From: Sporosarcina sp. ACRSM
GTDB taxonomy: Bacteria > Bacillota > Bacilli > Bacillales_A > Planococcaceae
Reading direction: 5' to 3'
DNA length: 64,000 nt
Assembly: GCF_022346545.1 (NCBI RefSeq)
Contig: NZ_JAKRNU010000001.1
Coordinates: 310,001-374,000 of the forward strand
Shown: piece by piece, positions 26,712-36,792 of the stretch
How the letters are laid out: every line of letters starts with the position of its first letter
Position numbering within the stretch: the stretch's first letter is position 1
Translations under genes and position numbers: made by a program
Notes under the pieces: generated by a model
Database searches by the model: none
Told to the model about the DNA's origin: nothing
Seen by the model: only the letters and a program-made list of their open reading frames with translations

Positions 26712-29279
26712 TCATCCTTTCCTAGATTGGAGCTTTTCTTTCCATTCATGGATGTATTGCAATGCTTGCATTGGCGTCATGTTCAAGACATCCACGTCAC
26801 TCAATCCGGCGAGAATTTCCTGTTCTTCTTCCGAATGGACTTCTGGCTCCTCTTGTTGAAGATCAAAAAACGTCAATTGCTGTGGCTCTTCTTCTCGGAC
26901 CATCATTTTTTCCTTGCTTTCAAATGCCGTCAACAAACTTTTCGCCCGATCAAGAAGAGGAGCAGGTAGACCGGCTAAATCGGCGACGTAAATACCGTAA
27001 CTTTTATCCGCAGCCCCTGTCATCACCTTATGCAGGAAAACAACCTTACCATCCTGCTCCATCGCGGCAACGTGAACATTTTCAAGTCTTGATAGCTCTT
27101 TATCTAAATTCGTCAGCTCATGATAATGAGTGGAAAATAATGTGTTTGCACCAATTTCATTGTGAATATGCTCCATCATCGCTTGTGCAAGAGCCATCCC
27201 ATCATAAGTGGACGTGCCTCGCCCGATTTCATCGAATAACAATAGACTATGCTCGGTTGCATTTGCAATAGCGTGCTGTGACTCCATCATTTCCATCATG
27301 AATGTACTTTGGCCGGATGCAAGGTCATCCGCAGCGCCGATTCTTGTGAAAATCTGATCGGTGACGGGCAGCAACGCTTGATCGCAAGGGACATAGCAGC
27401 CGATTTGCGCCATGACAACTGTCAATGCCACTTGCCGCATAAACGTACTTTTCCCTGACATATTTGGACCGGTGATGAGGAGCATATTGGCCTCTTCCGT
27501 CAATTTGCAGTTATTCGGTACATAAAGGGAATGATCCATCATTTTTTCTACGACTGGATGTCGCCCATTTTTGATTTCCAACGCTTTCCCATCATGGAAA
27601 ACCGGCTTAACATAATTCCGTTTTTCCGACACGGTGGAAAATGAAAGAAGGACATCGAGTTCACTGAGTACACTTGCCAGTTGTTGAATCTGTCTAATAT
27701 AGGTTTTCATCGCGTCCCGGATCGTAGTGAACAGCTCGTATTCGAGTTCCTGTCCTTGTGCTTCAGCGTTTAAAATCAAATCCTCTTTTTCTTTCAATTC
27801 CGGCGTTATATACCGTTCTGCATTGGCCAATGTCTGTTTGCGTTCATAACGTTCCAAATCAGCAAGATGAATATTGGATTTGGTAATTTCGATAAAGTAG
27901 CCGAATACCCGGTTATACCCTATTTTCAATGTTTTAATGCCCGTCCGTTCCCGTTCTTCACGCTCCAGTTCAGCGAGCCATGCTTTGCCATTTTGGGAAG
28001 CATCACGATATTGATCCAATTTTTCATCGTAACCGTCTTTGATGACGCCGCCTTCTTTTACGGAGAGCGGTGGGTTTTCAGCAATAGCGGCTTCAAGCAG
28101 ATGCAAGGCCTCATCGCATGTATCGATACGACTGGAAAATTCGCGAAGCAACGGCCAGTCAGAATCATGCAGTGCTTTTTGAATGGCCGGCACCCGACGG
28201 AGAGAGTTTCGAAGTTGTGCAAGGTCTCGTCCACTTGCACTTCCCATAGAAATTCTGCCGGCAAGCCGCTCTAAGTCATAGACTTCTTTTAGGCTCGTCT
28301 GCAATTCATCCCGCAGAAAATACGCTTCAATCAATTCGGTTACCGTATCTAGCCGGTTTTCGATCGTGCTTTTATCCGCCAATGGTTGGTGGATCCACAT
28401 TTTCAGTTTCCGTGCACCCATCGCTGTTACGGTTTCATCAAGGAGCCAGTACAAGGTGCCTTCCTTAGTGCCGTTCCGGATGGATTGGACGAGCTCCAAA
28501 TTGCGCATGGAGTTGGCATCAATCGATAGTTTCGCCTGTTTCTGGATGAATTCAAATGGCCGGATATGATCGAGTGCTGTCTTTTGTGTTCGTTTCACAT
28601 AAGAGAAGAGCATCGTACCTGCGTCTCTCAATGCGGAAGGTATTGCCTCGAACAGGTTCTCTGTGTCCGCTTCACTTTCTCCGTATTCGATCGATAGCAT
28701 GATGCCCCGTTTTGCCATACTGTCACTTAATGCGAGGTGCAGACGCTCATCAACGACGACTTCCTTCATCCCAAGCGCTTCGACCTCAGCAATTAGCGTG
28801 CGCTCGTCCCCTTCCACACGCTCCACTTTGCCTTCACCTGTCGCCAAGTCCAAATAAGCGAGTGCATAATATCCCCCATCAAGCTGATCGATCGAACCGA
28901 TGAAATGATTCGTATTCGCATCAACGGTCTTTCCTTCCATCATCGTACCGGGTGTAATGATTTTGACGACTTCCCGTTTTACAATCCCTTTCACTGCCTT
29001 CGGATCTTCCGTCTGCTCACAAATGGCTACTTTATGGCCTTTTTGGACAAGTGTTTCAATATAGCCCGCCGCGGAATGATAGGGAACACCACACATCGGA
29101 ATTCTTTCAGGACTTGCTGAATCACGGCTTGTCAACGTAATTTCTAGAATTTGCGATGCTTCAATCGCATCTTTGAAAAATAGTTCATAAAAATCTCCTA
29201 GTCTAAAAAACAAAAAAGCATCTTCATGCTCCGCTTTCACTTGTAAATACTGTTGAATCATCGGTGTATGTCCTGTCAT
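26712..29279 (-). CDS. mutS: DNA mismatch repair protein MutS
   Basis: 855 residues, full length. Mismatch-recognition Phe/Glu motif FFRLGDFYELF near residue 24-34, Walker A ITGPNMSGKSTFMRQ near 600, FDEIGRGTSTYDG Walker B, and STHYHELTNL. It detects mismatches and recruits MutL. The last bases overlap the start region of mutL. ATG with GAGGTTGACC upstream. Confidence 0.96.
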   Translation of the reverse strand: MTGHTPMIQQYLQVKAEHEDAFLFFRLGDFYELFFKDAIEASQILEITLTSRDSASPERIPMCGVPYHSAAGYIETLVQKGHKVAICEQTEDPKAVKGIVKREVVKIITPGTMMEGKTVDANTNHFIGSIDQLDGGYYALAYLDLATGEGKVERVEGDERTLIAEVEALGMKEVVVDERLHLALSDSMAKRGIMLSIEYGESEADTENLFEAIPSALRDAGTMLFSYVKRTQKTALDHIRPFEFIQKQAKLSIDANSMRNLELVQSIRNGTKEGTLYWLLDETVTAMGARKLKMWIHQPLADKSTIENRLDTVTELIEAYFLRDELQTSLKEVYDLERLAGRISMGSASGRDLAQLRNSLRRVPAIQKALHDSDWPLLREFSSRIDTCDEALHLLEAAIAENPPLSVKEGGVIKDGYDEKLDQYRDASQNGKAWLAELEREERERTGIKTLKIGYNRVFGYFIEITKSNIHLADLERYERKQTLANAERYITPELKEKEDLILNAEAQGQELEYELFTTIRDAMKTYIRQIQQLASVLSELDVLLSFSTVSEKRNYVKPVFHDGKALEIKNGRHPVVEKMMDHSLYVPNNCKLTEEANMLLITGPNMSGKSTFMRQVALTVVMAQIGCYVPCDQALLPVTDQIFTRIGAADDLASGQSTFMMEMMESQHAIANATEHSLLLFDEIGRGTSTYDGMALAQAMMEHIHNEIGANTLFSTHYHELTNLDKELSRLENVHVAAMEQDGKVVFLHKVMTGAADKSYGIYVADLAGLPAPLLDRAKSLLTAFESKEKMMVREEEPQQLTFFDLQQEEPEVHSEEEQEILAGLSDVDVLNMTPMQALQYIHEWKEKLQSRKG

Positions 29280-29323
29280 TGGTCAACCTCACTACTTTTT
29301 ATTGATGTTGTTTATATTATATC

Positions 29324-29444
29324 AAAGCACAGGCAACGAAGGGCCTGTGCTTTGTATAATTTCTTTGCTCTTTAAAGAAATTATACAAACATATCTTGAG
29401 TTCGGTTTGTGAAATTTCTTCGCCTTTTGAAGAAATTTTACAAA
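29324..29444. other. Three hairpins between mutS and cotE, two of them near-identical
   Basis: AAAGCACAGGC pairs with GCCTGTGCTTT (29324-29353). Then TTGTATAATTTCTTT pairs perfectly with AAAGAAATTATACAA around GCTCTTT (29352-29388), and a similar unit TTTGTGAAATTTCTTC / GAAGAAATTTTACAAA with loop GCCTTTT follows at 29406-29444. The last two share stem length, loop length and sequence, as if duplicated. No ORF here. Confidence 0.7.
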
Positions 29445-29458
29445 GCAAACAAGAAAAA

Positions 29459-29480
29459 AGCCGGTGGTGGATTCCGGCTC
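29459..29480 (-). terminator. Terminator of cotE
   Basis: On the minus strand GAGCCGG pairs with CCGGCTTTT, directly after the cotE stop and followed by a T-run. Confidence 0.7.
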
Positions 29481-30080
29481 TCAAAATGGCGATGGATCTT
29501 TCCCTTTTTTATGTTCGTGGTCTGGTCCTTGACTTTGCGCTTCATGACGACCATGCCCATGTCCTTTACCATGACCGCCGCCATGGTCATGGGATGATGA
29601 TTCGTCATTGAACGACCATTCCTCCTCAAAATTATGAGGATGGACCGTCACGCACACTTTCGTTTCACCGACCACTTCGGCAAGTAATTCACGCTCAATC
29701 GTAATCTCGAACTTCTCTCCGCAGTCTGAAATGATCGCTTCTGTACAATTCGGATGCTGAATGACTTCTACAAGAACTTCTTCCTGACCGGATACGGGTT
29801 CGTCGCGATAATGCAGACGAATTCGGTCTTTGTACGGAACAGACTCTGTAAAAACGGAAGTTTTCGAATGATCATGGTGGGAATACCAAACATTGACGTC
29901 AAATTTCCCCGTAACTTCAATGAACTTCCCGCTCTTTTTCGCTGAATGCGTATGGTTGATGACCCAGCAACCGAGAATGCTTGTAGGACAATTCGGCGGC
30001 TTCAGCGTTACAGTCGATTCGGTCCGTTTCTTCCCTTTGGCAATAACCGCCTTCGTCACAATCTGGCGTAAATTTTTCAG
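29481..30080 (-). CDS. cotE: Spore coat morphogenetic protein CotE, probable CTG start
   Basis: 199 residues from a CTG codon that sits seven bases after GGAGGAGG. Reading from CTG gives LKNLRQIVTKAVIAKGKK, which lines up with the known CotE N-terminus (MSEYREIITKAVVAKGRK). The first conventional start, a GTG at 30059, has no ribosome site and would lose seven conserved residues. Further CotE blocks: SILGCWVINHTHSAKKSGK, VIQHPNCTEAIISDCGEKF, VVGETKVCVTVHP. CotE organises the outer coat around the forespore. The C-terminal 35 residues are unusually rich in His and Gly (SSHDHGGGHGKGHGHGRHE) instead of the usual acidic tail. Confidence 0.88.
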   Translation of the reverse strand: MKNLRQIVTKAVIAKGKKRTESTVTLKPPNCPTSILGCWVINHTHSAKKSGKFIEVTGKFDVNVWYSHHDHSKTSVFTESVPYKDRIRLHYRDEPVSGQEEVLVEVIQHPNCTEAIISDCGEKFEITIERELLAEVVGETKVCVTVHPHNFEEEWSFNDESSSHDHGGGHGKGHGHGRHEAQSQGPDHEHKKGKDPSPF

Positions 30081-30142
30081 CTTGATTCCTCCTCCATTCG
30101 CTTCAATTCATCCTATGCAACAAGAGCCCAGAGAGTGAAAAA

Positions 30143-30171
30143 AATCGGCAGAAAATTTAATTCCGCCGATT
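30143..30171 (-). terminator. Terminator after ricA
   Basis: AATCGGC pairs with GCCGATT, followed on the minus strand by seven T. It separates the miaB-ricA pair from cotE. Confidence 0.8.
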
Positions 30172-30181
30172 CTTTTGCCTA

Positions 30182-30613
30182 TTACATTTTATTATATGTT
30201 GTATTTTTCACATAAGAACCAGTTTCGCCACGTCTAATGTCTCCACCCGTCGATTTGATGACTTCATCCGTAACACTATTGGCGATTGTATTCGATACCA
30301 ACTGTAGCAAATCATTCACTTCAAATTGAGATTGTTTGAATTCCTGAACAATTGGTACATCATCGATTTCATTTTGGATTTTATCGATTTTTTCTTCGAT
30401 GATCTTTAATGCTTTTTCTTTTCCATACTGTTGAAAATTCACCGCCTGCTTTTGCAATGATTTCAAGCTTGCAATGTTTTCACGGATTTTCTGATTTTCA
30501 TTGATTTGAGCTTCCGCTCGTTTGAAGAATTCAACTTGCTCAGTATTCGCAATCATGACCGCAATTTCACGTGCTTTTGCGATGATTTCTTCTTTTGTGT
30601 AAAGCTTTTCCAT
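30182..30613 (-). CDS. ricA: RicA/YmcA family regulator
   Basis: 143 residues, almost entirely helical (YlbF/YmcA family), with EEIIAKAREIAVMIANTEQVEFFKRAE split as one long helix and the C-terminal SVTDEVIKSTGGDIRRGETG. With RicF and RicT it forms a complex that aids RNase Y processing and the phosphorelay to Spo0A. Its ATG overlaps the miaB stop (TAATG), so translation is coupled. RNase Y is encoded 3 kb further along. Confidence 0.9.
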   Translation of the reverse strand: MEKLYTKEEIIAKAREIAVMIANTEQVEFFKRAEAQINENQKIRENIASLKSLQKQAVNFQQYGKEKALKIIEEKIDKIQNEIDDVPIVQEFKQSQFEVNDLLQLVSNTIANSVTDEVIKSTGGDIRRGETGSYVKNTTYNKM

Positions 30614-32154
30614 TACAATATCACCTTTTCCTTTTCCACGACGCCTATAAACTCACCGTCGAGCGACCATGTTTTGGCCTCCGTAATTTTCACTTGAACA
30701 ATTTTTCCAATGACGGATTGAGGCGCCCTAAAATTGACAAGTTTGTTTTTCTCTGTATAGCCTGCTAGCACTTCCGGATTTTTCTTACTTTCTCCTTCAA
30801 CGAGCACTTCGACGATTTTTCCTTTGTACGGTTTCATCGCTTGTGCCGAGAAATCATTCACGAGTTTATTTAACCGTTGAAGACGCTCTTTCTTCACTTC
30901 CATCGGAATATTATCCTGCATTTTCGCTGCAGGTGTACCCTCCCGCGGGGAATAGATATAAGTGAATGCCGTATCAAAACCGACTTCCTCATACAAGGAT
31001 AATGTTTCCTCAAACTGCTCGTCCGTTTCGTTCGGGAATCCGACAATGATGTCCGTCGTTAACGTGACATTCGGAATCGCTTTTTTTATTTTTCGTACAA
31101 GTTCCAGATAATGTTCCCGTGTATATTTTCGGGCCATGATTTTCAAGATATCGCTGGAACCGGATTGAACAGGCAAGTGAATATGGTCGACCAAATTCCC
31201 GCCTTTCGCAAGCACTTCGATGAGATGATCGTCAAAGTCGCGGGGATGGCTCGTCGTAAAACGGATTCTAGGAATATCGATTTTACGCAACTCATCCATC
31301 AAATCGCCGAGACGATATTGAATATCATCAAAATCTTTACCGTATGCATTGACATTCTGGCCAAGCAGCGTGATTTCCTGATAACCTTGTGCAGCTAAGT
31401 GCCGGACTTCCTGTATAATGTCTTCCGGTCTTCTACTGCGTTCTTTCCCGCGTGTATACGGCACGATGCAGTACGTACAGAACTTGTCACAGCCGTACAT
31501 AATGTTCACCCATGCCTTAATGTTACCGTGTCGCACTTTCGGAAGGTTTTCAATGATGTCCCCTTCCTTCGACCAAACTTCAACGACCATTTCTTTCGAT
31601 AGATACGCTTCATGTAAAATATTCGGCAAGCGATGGATGTTGTGCGTTCCGAAAATCATGTCGACTTGGTTGTACGTCTTCAAGATTTTATTGACCACCG
31701 ATTCTTCCTGTGACATACAGCCACAAACACCGATAAGAACATCTGGGTTCCGCTGTTTCAGCGGCTTCAGATGACCTAATTCCCCGAACACTTTGTTTTC
31801 AGCATTTTCACGGATGGCACATGTGTTCAATAAAATGACGTTTGCGTCTTCCACTGTATTCGTCGGCTCGTACCCGAGTCCCATGAATATTCCAGCCATC
31901 ACTTCCGTGTCGTGTTCGTTCATCTGACAGCCGTAAGTCCGGATATAAAACTTTCGACCGACTCCCATATTGTGGTATTGCTCATCGATTTGAAAATCAT
32001 CATGATAAGCAATTTCTTGTTTTCCACGTTTTTTAGCTTCTTTTAATGAAGGTGGTGTATAGACCGTTTGAAAATATTGGCTATAATCTTTTTCCACCGA
32101 TTTTGTCAAGTTCGGTTTCACAAGGCCTTCCTTCAGGCGTTGTTCTTCGTTCAT
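30613..32154 (-). CDS. miaB: tRNA-2-methylthio-N6-dimethylallyladenosine synthase MiaB
   Basis: 513 residues. N-terminal UPF0004 domain with three cluster Cys ([33 protein letters not shown]), radical-SAM motif [15 protein letters not shown], and a C-terminal TRAM domain ([15 protein letters not shown]). It installs the methylthio group at A37 after MiaA. I start at the ATG following GGAAAGGGG (product [10 protein letters not shown]); the longer frame starts inside spacer sequence. Confidence 0.95.
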   Translation of the reverse strand: MNEEQRLKEGLVKPNLTKSVEKDYSQYFQTVYTPPSLKEAKKRGKQEIAYHDDFQIDEQYHNMGVGRKFYIRTYGCQMNEHDTEVMAGIFMGLGYEPTNTVEDANVILLNTCAIRENAENKVFGELGHLKPLKQRNPDVLIGVCGCMSQEESVVNKILKTYNQVDMIFGTHNIHRLPNILHEAYLSKEMVVEVWSKEGDIIENLPKVRHGNIKAWVNIMYGCDKFCTYCIVPYTRGKERSRRPEDIIQEVRHLAAQGYQEITLLGQNVNAYGKDFDDIQYRLGDLMDELRKIDIPRIRFTTSHPRDFDDHLIEVLAKGGNLVDHIHLPVQSGSSDILKIMARKYTREHYLELVRKIKKAIPNVTLTTDIIVGFPNETDEQFEETLSLYEEVGFDTAFTYIYSPREGTPAAKMQDNIPMEVKKERLQRLNKLVNDFSAQAMKPYKGKIVEVLVEGESKKNPEVLAGYTEKNKLVNFRAPQSVIGKIVQVKITEAKTWSLDGEFIGVVEKEKVIL

Positions 32155-32324
32155 AAAAAAAGTCCCCTTTCCTACTTCTGCGGGATTTGAGTGCATATAG
32201 ACTCATTATACTTAAACTTAGCGTCTCTGTACAAGGAGACACTATTTTGTCGGTTGTTTGTCACACGTATTTTCAAAAGCGAATGGCGCCAGTCTAGATA
32301 TGGCCGTCACAGAACGCACGAAAA

Positions 32325-32351
32325 ACCACGGGAATTTTCGATTCCCGTGGT
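32325..32351 (-). terminator. Terminator after spoVS
   Basis: ACCACGGGAAT pairs with ATTCCCGTGGT, 15 bases beyond the spoVS stop, with a T-run on the minus strand. Confidence 0.8.
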
Positions 32352-32366
32352 CTTGATTATACATGA

Positions 32367-32633
32367 TTAGCGTGAGCGCTTTTCAACGAATAACTTCAAA
32401 GCCGTGCGTCCTTCTCCATTAATCTCAATGTCCGTGAATGCAGGTGCACAGACAAGATCCCCACCGCCAGGGGCTACGAAACCCCGTGCAATGGCTACCG
32501 CTTTCACCGCTTGATTCAATGCGCCAGCACCTACTGCCTGCATTTCCGCATAGCCTTGATCCCGAATAACTGCGACAAGTGCGCCGGCAACAGAATTCGG
32601 ATTCGAGCGAGACGATACTTTCAATGGATTCAA
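32367..32633 (-). CDS. spoVS: Stage V sporulation protein S
   Basis: 88 residues, an Alba-like fold: LKVSSRSNPNSVAGALVAVI, QAVGAGALNQAVKAVAIARG and FVAPGGGDLVCAPAFTDIEI match SpoVS almost throughout. It is needed for late sporulation and interacts with nucleic acid or protein in an unclear way. The start is TTG, five bases after GGAGGAGTCATA. It follows ymdB by 86 bases and ends at a strong terminator. Confidence 0.95.
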   Translation of the reverse strand: MNPLKVSSRSNPNSVAGALVAVIRDQGYAEMQAVGAGALNQAVKAVAIARGFVAPGGGDLVCAPAFTDIEINGEGRTALKLFVEKRSR

Positions 32634-32719
32634 TATGACTCCTCCTTATTTTCCGATGTCTATGGAACGGCTATCTCCATAGACCATCATATGAAACGGA
32701 GGCGACGTTTAGACGCCAA

Positions 32720-33517
32720 TCATCCCTTGAATGGACGATCTTCGTTAATGGCAATTCGTTCAATATGGAGCGCCTTCCCTGTTCGATCGTCAAGTTCTAC
32801 GTAAAGTCCGTTCAACTGGGCACGTCCTTTTTTCGGAACCTCGAAGCGGACAGGTAAATTCGTCCGGAAACGATAGATCACATCTTCTTTTTTCATGCCG
32901 AGTATTTCATCGTAAGGGCCCGTCATGCCCGCATCCGTCAAATAAGCAGTGCCCCCTGGCAAAATGCGTTCATCGGCTGTTTGGACATGTGTATGGGTGC
33001 CGACGACGACCGAAGCCTTACCGTCGAGATGCCAACCCATCGCTATTTTTTCACTCGTCGCTTCTGCATGGAAATCTACGAAAATGAGTGGAGATATTTC
33101 TTTCGCTTCCGCAATTAACGCTTCCGCTTTTTCAAACGGGTCGCCATGCGGTGGCAGGAATGTCCGGCCATGTAAATTGATGATCGATAACGTGACACCG
33201 TTACGTGAAATCGTCGTCATCCCTTTTCCTGGCGCTTCATCGGAAAAATTTGCGGGTCGGATCAAATAATCCGTTTCATCGATAAAGTCATAGATTTCTT
33301 TCTGATCCCATGTGTGATTCCCCATCGTAATAACATCTACACCGGTACGAAGTAAATCATCAAAAATCGCTTTTGTAATACCCCGTCCAGAAGCCGCATT
33401 TTCACCATTTGCAATGACGACTTCAGGCATATATTTTCTTTTTAAACGCGGCAAATAATCGAACACCATTTCACGTCCTGGTGAGCCAACGATATCACCT
33501 ATGAATAATACTTTCAT
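32720..33517 (-). CDS. ymdB: YmdB 2',3'-cyclic nucleotide phosphodiesterase
   Basis: 265 residues (B. subtilis 264). Metallophosphoesterase motifs: LFIGDIVGSPGRE, VIANGENAASGRGI, ITMGNHTWDQKEI, FVDFHAEATSEKIA and VGTHTHVQTADERILP. It binds two metals and hydrolyses cyclic nucleotides; in B. subtilis it affects biofilm genes and RNase Y function. ATG six bases after AGAGG; a TTG two codons before is the alternative. Lies just after rny, as in B. subtilis. Confidence 0.93.
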   Translation of the reverse strand: MKVLFIGDIVGSPGREMVFDYLPRLKRKYMPEVVIANGENAASGRGITKAIFDDLLRTGVDVITMGNHTWDQKEIYDFIDETDYLIRPANFSDEAPGKGMTTISRNGVTLSIINLHGRTFLPPHGDPFEKAEALIAEAKEISPLIFVDFHAEATSEKIAMGWHLDGKASVVVGTHTHVQTADERILPGGTAYLTDAGMTGPYDEILGMKKEDVIYRFRTNLPVRFEVPKKGRAQLNGLYVELDDRTGKALHIERIAINEDRPFKG

Positions 33518-33533
33518 GTTCAACCTCTTTCAA

Positions 33534-33579
33534 TAAAAAAGGAACTTCCGGACCAAAGCTCACGGAAGCCCCCTTTTTT
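33534..33579 (-). terminator. Terminator between rny and ymdB
   Basis: AAAAAAGG pairs with CCTTTTTT and CTTCCG with CGGAAG across a small internal loop. It may only partly stop transcription into ymdB. Confidence 0.7.
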
Positions 33580-33643
33580 CAATTATCAATTACACCTAGG
33601 AACTTTTCGACATCTAGGTTCCGGGTACCCTGCACGTTTGGTT

Positions 33644-35200
33644 TTACTTTGCGTATTCGACCGCACGTGTCTCCCGGATCACCGTTACTTTAATATGGCC
33701 TGGATAATCGAGTTCCTCTTCAATCCGTTTTCGAATATCCCTTGCCAGGCGATGCGCAGTGATATCATCAATCTGGTCAGGTCGTACAATAATACGGACT
33801 TCGCGTCCCGCTTGAATGGCAAATGATTTCTCTACGCCATCATAGGATTCTGAAATTTCTTCCAGTTTTTGCAATCTTCGAATGTAGTTTTCAAGCGTTT
33901 CACTGCGAGCCCCAGGCCTTGCAGCCGATAAGGCATCCGCTGCTGCGACGAGTACGGCGATAACCGATGTTGCTTCCGCATCTCCATGGTGGGATGCGAT
34001 ACTATTGATGACCACCGGATGCTCTTTGTATTTCGTTGCGAGTTCCACACCGATCTCAACGTGGCTCCCTTCGACTTCATGATCGATTGCCTTACCAATA
34101 TCATGGAGTAGCCCTGCACGCCTTGCCAATGTCACGTCTTCCCCGAGTTCTGCTGCCAATAATCCAGCTAGATAAGCCACTTCGGTTGAATGCTTCAAGA
34201 CGTTCTGACCATAACTTGTACGGAAACGCAGTCGACCAAGGATTTTGATAAGATCTGGATGAAGATTGTGGACTCCAACATCGAATGTCGTCTGTTCGCC
34301 TGTTTCACGAATCAACTCATCCACTTCACGTCTCGACTTATCGACCATCTCTTCGATACGTGCCGGGTGAATCCGTCCATCCTGCACAAGTTTTTCCAAT
34401 GCAAGACGAGCCGTTTCCCTGCGGATCGGATCAAAGCCTGATAAGATCACCGCTTCAGGGGTATCGTCGATAATCAGGTCGATTCCCGTTAACGTTTCGA
34501 GCGTACGGATGTTTCTTCCTTCACGACCGATGATACGTCCTTTCATCTCATCATTTGGTAAATTGACGACAGAGACAGTCGTTTCAGCCACATGATCTGC
34601 CGCGAAACGCTGTAATGCAAGCGATAGGATTTCACGTGATTTTTTATCCGCTTCCTCTTTCGCACGTAGTTCTGATTCTTTCGTCATGACGGCGATATCT
34701 GTTGCCAGCTCCTGTTCCACTTCACTGAGGATGAGATTTCTTGCTTCATCTCGTGTCATGGCAGAAACTCTTTCCAGTTCCGTCTGTTGAGCGGTCACTA
34801 GTTCTTCCGCCTTGCGTTCCATCTGTTCAATATGCTGTTGTCTTCCGGTAAGCGCTTCTTCTTTACGCTCCAGACCCGCTTCTCTTTTGTTGAGAGCATC
34901 ATCCTTGCGGTCATGATTTTCTTCCCGTTGCAAAAGGCGGCTTTCCTGCTTTTGCAGTTCAGCCCTTCGTTCACGGATCTCTGACTCCGCTTCAATTCTC
35001 AGTTTGTGAGTTTCATCTTTCGCTTCCAGTAGTGCCTCTTTTTTCATAGCCTCCGCTTCCCGCTTCGCCTCTTCGACGATTTGTTCTGCCGAGTGTTTGG
35101 CACCCGTCACTTTTGAATCGTTCACTTTCTTAAAAACAAAATAGATAACAACGGCACCGACGATCAGACCGAGCAAAGCGGAGATGATAATTTCTGGCAT
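33644..35200 (-). CDS. rny: Ribonuclease Y
   Basis: 518 residues: N-terminal membrane anchor (residues 3-22), long coiled coil (about 30-190), KH domain with [15 protein letters not shown] near 210-225, and HD domain with [12 protein letters not shown] and [12 protein letters not shown] near 330-370. It is the membrane-bound endonuclease that begins mRNA decay in Firmicutes. I start at the ATG eight bases after AGGAGG (product [11 protein letters not shown]); a GTG three codons earlier overlaps that site. The gap to recA (35201-35432) holds two hairpins only. Confidence 0.95.
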   Translation of the reverse strand: MPEIIISALLGLIVGAVVIYFVFKKVNDSKVTGAKHSAEQIVEEAKREAEAMKKEALLEAKDETHKLRIEAESEIRERRAELQKQESRLLQREENHDRKDDALNKREAGLERKEEALTGRQQHIEQMERKAEELVTAQQTELERVSAMTRDEARNLILSEVEQELATDIAVMTKESELRAKEEADKKSREILSLALQRFAADHVAETTVSVVNLPNDEMKGRIIGREGRNIRTLETLTGIDLIIDDTPEAVILSGFDPIRRETARLALEKLVQDGRIHPARIEEMVDKSRREVDELIRETGEQTTFDVGVHNLHPDLIKILGRLRFRTSYGQNVLKHSTEVAYLAGLLAAELGEDVTLARRAGLLHDIGKAIDHEVEGSHVEIGVELATKYKEHPVVINSIASHHGDAEATSVIAVLVAAADALSAARPGARSETLENYIRRLQKLEEISESYDGVEKSFAIQAGREVRIIVRPDQIDDITAHRLARDIRKRIEEELDYPGHIKVTVIRETRAVEYAK

Positions 35201-35321
35201 CCAGGTCACCTCCTCCTGCTATTCTTTTCATTTTCAGTCGGCTCGTATATCAAAATACAACATACTGCCAAAATCATTTCATTGATGTGAAATTATACAA
35301 TTCTAATTGTATCCGTGTAAA

Positions 35322-35360
35322 AATGCCCTGTCAAGGATTCACAGGTCCCGGAAGGGCATT
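35322..35360 (-). terminator. Hairpin between recA and rny
   Basis: AATGCCCT pairs with AGGGCATT. It lies between the recA terminator and the rny start, so it could be a second stop for recA or a leader structure of rny. Confidence 0.5.
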
Positions 35361-35392
35361 ATTGGCAAATAATCAATTTGTAAAGAACAAAA

Positions 35393-35419
35393 CCGATTGT
35401 TCCAGTAAGGAACAATCGG
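35393..35419 (-). terminator. Terminator after recA
   Basis: CCGATTGTTCC pairs perfectly with GGAACAATCGG; it lies 13 bases beyond the recA stop. Confidence 0.8.
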
Positions 35420-35432
35420 CTTTTGAATAGAC

Positions 35433-36494
35433 TTATTCTTCATCTAGCAGCAATGCCAATTCTTCTTCCTCGTCGTCCTTATCGTGTCCCGCAATCACAT
35501 AATTTGCGCTTGCCAGTCCATAAGAATCACGAATTTTGTTGGCGATTTCTGTACGAATATCAGGATTCTCTTTCAGGAACTGCTTCGAGTTCTCACGTCC
35601 CTGTCCGAGTCGTTCACCTTCGTAAGAATACCATGAACCGCTCTTTTGAACGACTTCGACCTCTACTCCAAGATCGACGATTTCCCCTTCCTTGGAAATC
35701 CCTTCTCCATACATGATATCCACTTCAGCCGTCCGGAATGGAGGAGCAACTTTGTTTTTCACGACACGGATACGTGTTTTGTTCCCGACGATATCGTTGC
35801 CTTGTTTAATCGCTTCGCCGCGTCGTACATCCAAACGCACGGAAGAATAGAATTTAAGCGCGCGCCCTCCCGGAGTCACTTCCGGGTTACCGAACATAAC
35901 GCCCACTTTTTCACGGATTTGGTTAATGAATATAGCGATCGTATTGGATTTATTGATTGCCCCGGAAAGTTTACGTAATGCTTGGGACATCAAACGTGCC
36001 TGTAATCCGACGTGCGAATCACCCATCTCTCCTTCAATTTCCGCTTTCGGTACAAGGGCAGCCACGGAGTCGACAACAATGATGTCAACCGCTCCGCTTC
36101 GGACAAGTGCTTCGGCAATTTCAAGTGCTTGCTCCCCTGTATCCGGTTGGGAAAGGAGCAATTCATCGATATTCACCCCTAATTTTTGTGCATAGACAGG
36201 GTCAAGCGCATGTTCCGCATCGATGAACGCGGCTTGTCCTCCAGATGCTTGTACCTCTGCAATGGCATGAAGAGCAACTGTCGTTTTACCCGAACTTTCA
36301 GGTCCATAAATTTCGATAACACGTCCTCTTGGATATCCACCTACTCCAAGTGCAGCGTCAAGTGCAAGGGAACCGGTCGAAGATGTGGATATCTCCCGAT
36401 CCGTTTTTTCTCCCAATTTCATGACGGAGCCTTTCCCGAATTGTTTCTCAATCTGTTTTAACGCCATATCTAACGCAGCTTTACGGTCGCTCAA
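35433..36494 (-). CDS. recA: Recombinase RecA
   Basis: 353 residues. Walker A GPESSGKT (64-71), the Walker B region [19 protein letters not shown], loop-2 segment [17 protein letters not shown], and the acidic tail [16 protein letters not shown]. It catalyses strand exchange and triggers LexA cleavage. The recognisable SOS promoter is about 300 bases upstream, with repeat R2-b in the leader. ATG with GGGAGGAAATAA upstream. Confidence 0.97.
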   Translation of the reverse strand: MSDRKAALDMALKQIEKQFGKGSVMKLGEKTDREISTSSTGSLALDAALGVGGYPRGRVIEIYGPESSGKTTVALHAIAEVQASGGQAAFIDAEHALDPVYAQKLGVNIDELLLSQPDTGEQALEIAEALVRSGAVDIIVVDSVAALVPKAEIEGEMGDSHVGLQARLMSQALRKLSGAINKSNTIAIFINQIREKVGVMFGNPEVTPGGRALKFYSSVRLDVRRGEAIKQGNDIVGNKTRIRVVKNKVAPPFRTAEVDIMYGEGISKEGEIVDLGVEVEVVQKSGSWYSYEGERLGQGRENSKQFLKENPDIRTEIANKIRDSYGLASANYVIAGHDKDDEEEELALLLDEE

Positions 36495-36617
36495 ATTATT
36501 TCCTCCCTAATGGTGATGTTCTATTTTTTTTCTTGCATTTCTAGCTTTCAGATGTCTGTTGGTCACCCTGCACTTTTTCTTCCTTGTCTCGCTTCGGATG
36601 ACCATCGCTTTTGTTAC

Positions 36618-36784
36618 TGTCTAGTCTTCAGCCCCTAAACAGGCGCTTGCGCTTTTCTTACTGTCCAGCTTCGGGCGCCAGATGCTCAGGGTCATAAGCC
36701 AAGCCAACTCCGTGGCAAAATACGCCACTGCGTCGACTCGTCTTATGCCTGTCGCATCTAGACAGGCGCCCTACGCTTTTCTTA
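36618..36784. repeat. Dispersed structured repeat R2, copy b, in the recA leader
   Basis: A full unit (36661-36781) preceded by an internally deleted one (36618-36660) that keeps just the two ends (GTCTAGTCTTCAGC and CAGGCGCTTGCGCTTTTC). Outer pairing GGCGCC/GGCGCC plus AGATGC/GCATCT; inner hairpin GTGGC-AAAATAC-GCCAC. It lies between the recA promoter and the recA start. The rest of the 36495-36926 gap shows no ORF. Confidence 0.75.
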
Positions 36785-36792
36785 CTATCTCT

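Noticed and set aside
33579..33600. ATCAATTACACCT matches the far end of R1
   Set aside because: Only about 13 bases match and none of the R1 core follows. It could be a remnant, but chance in AT-rich sequence is as likely.
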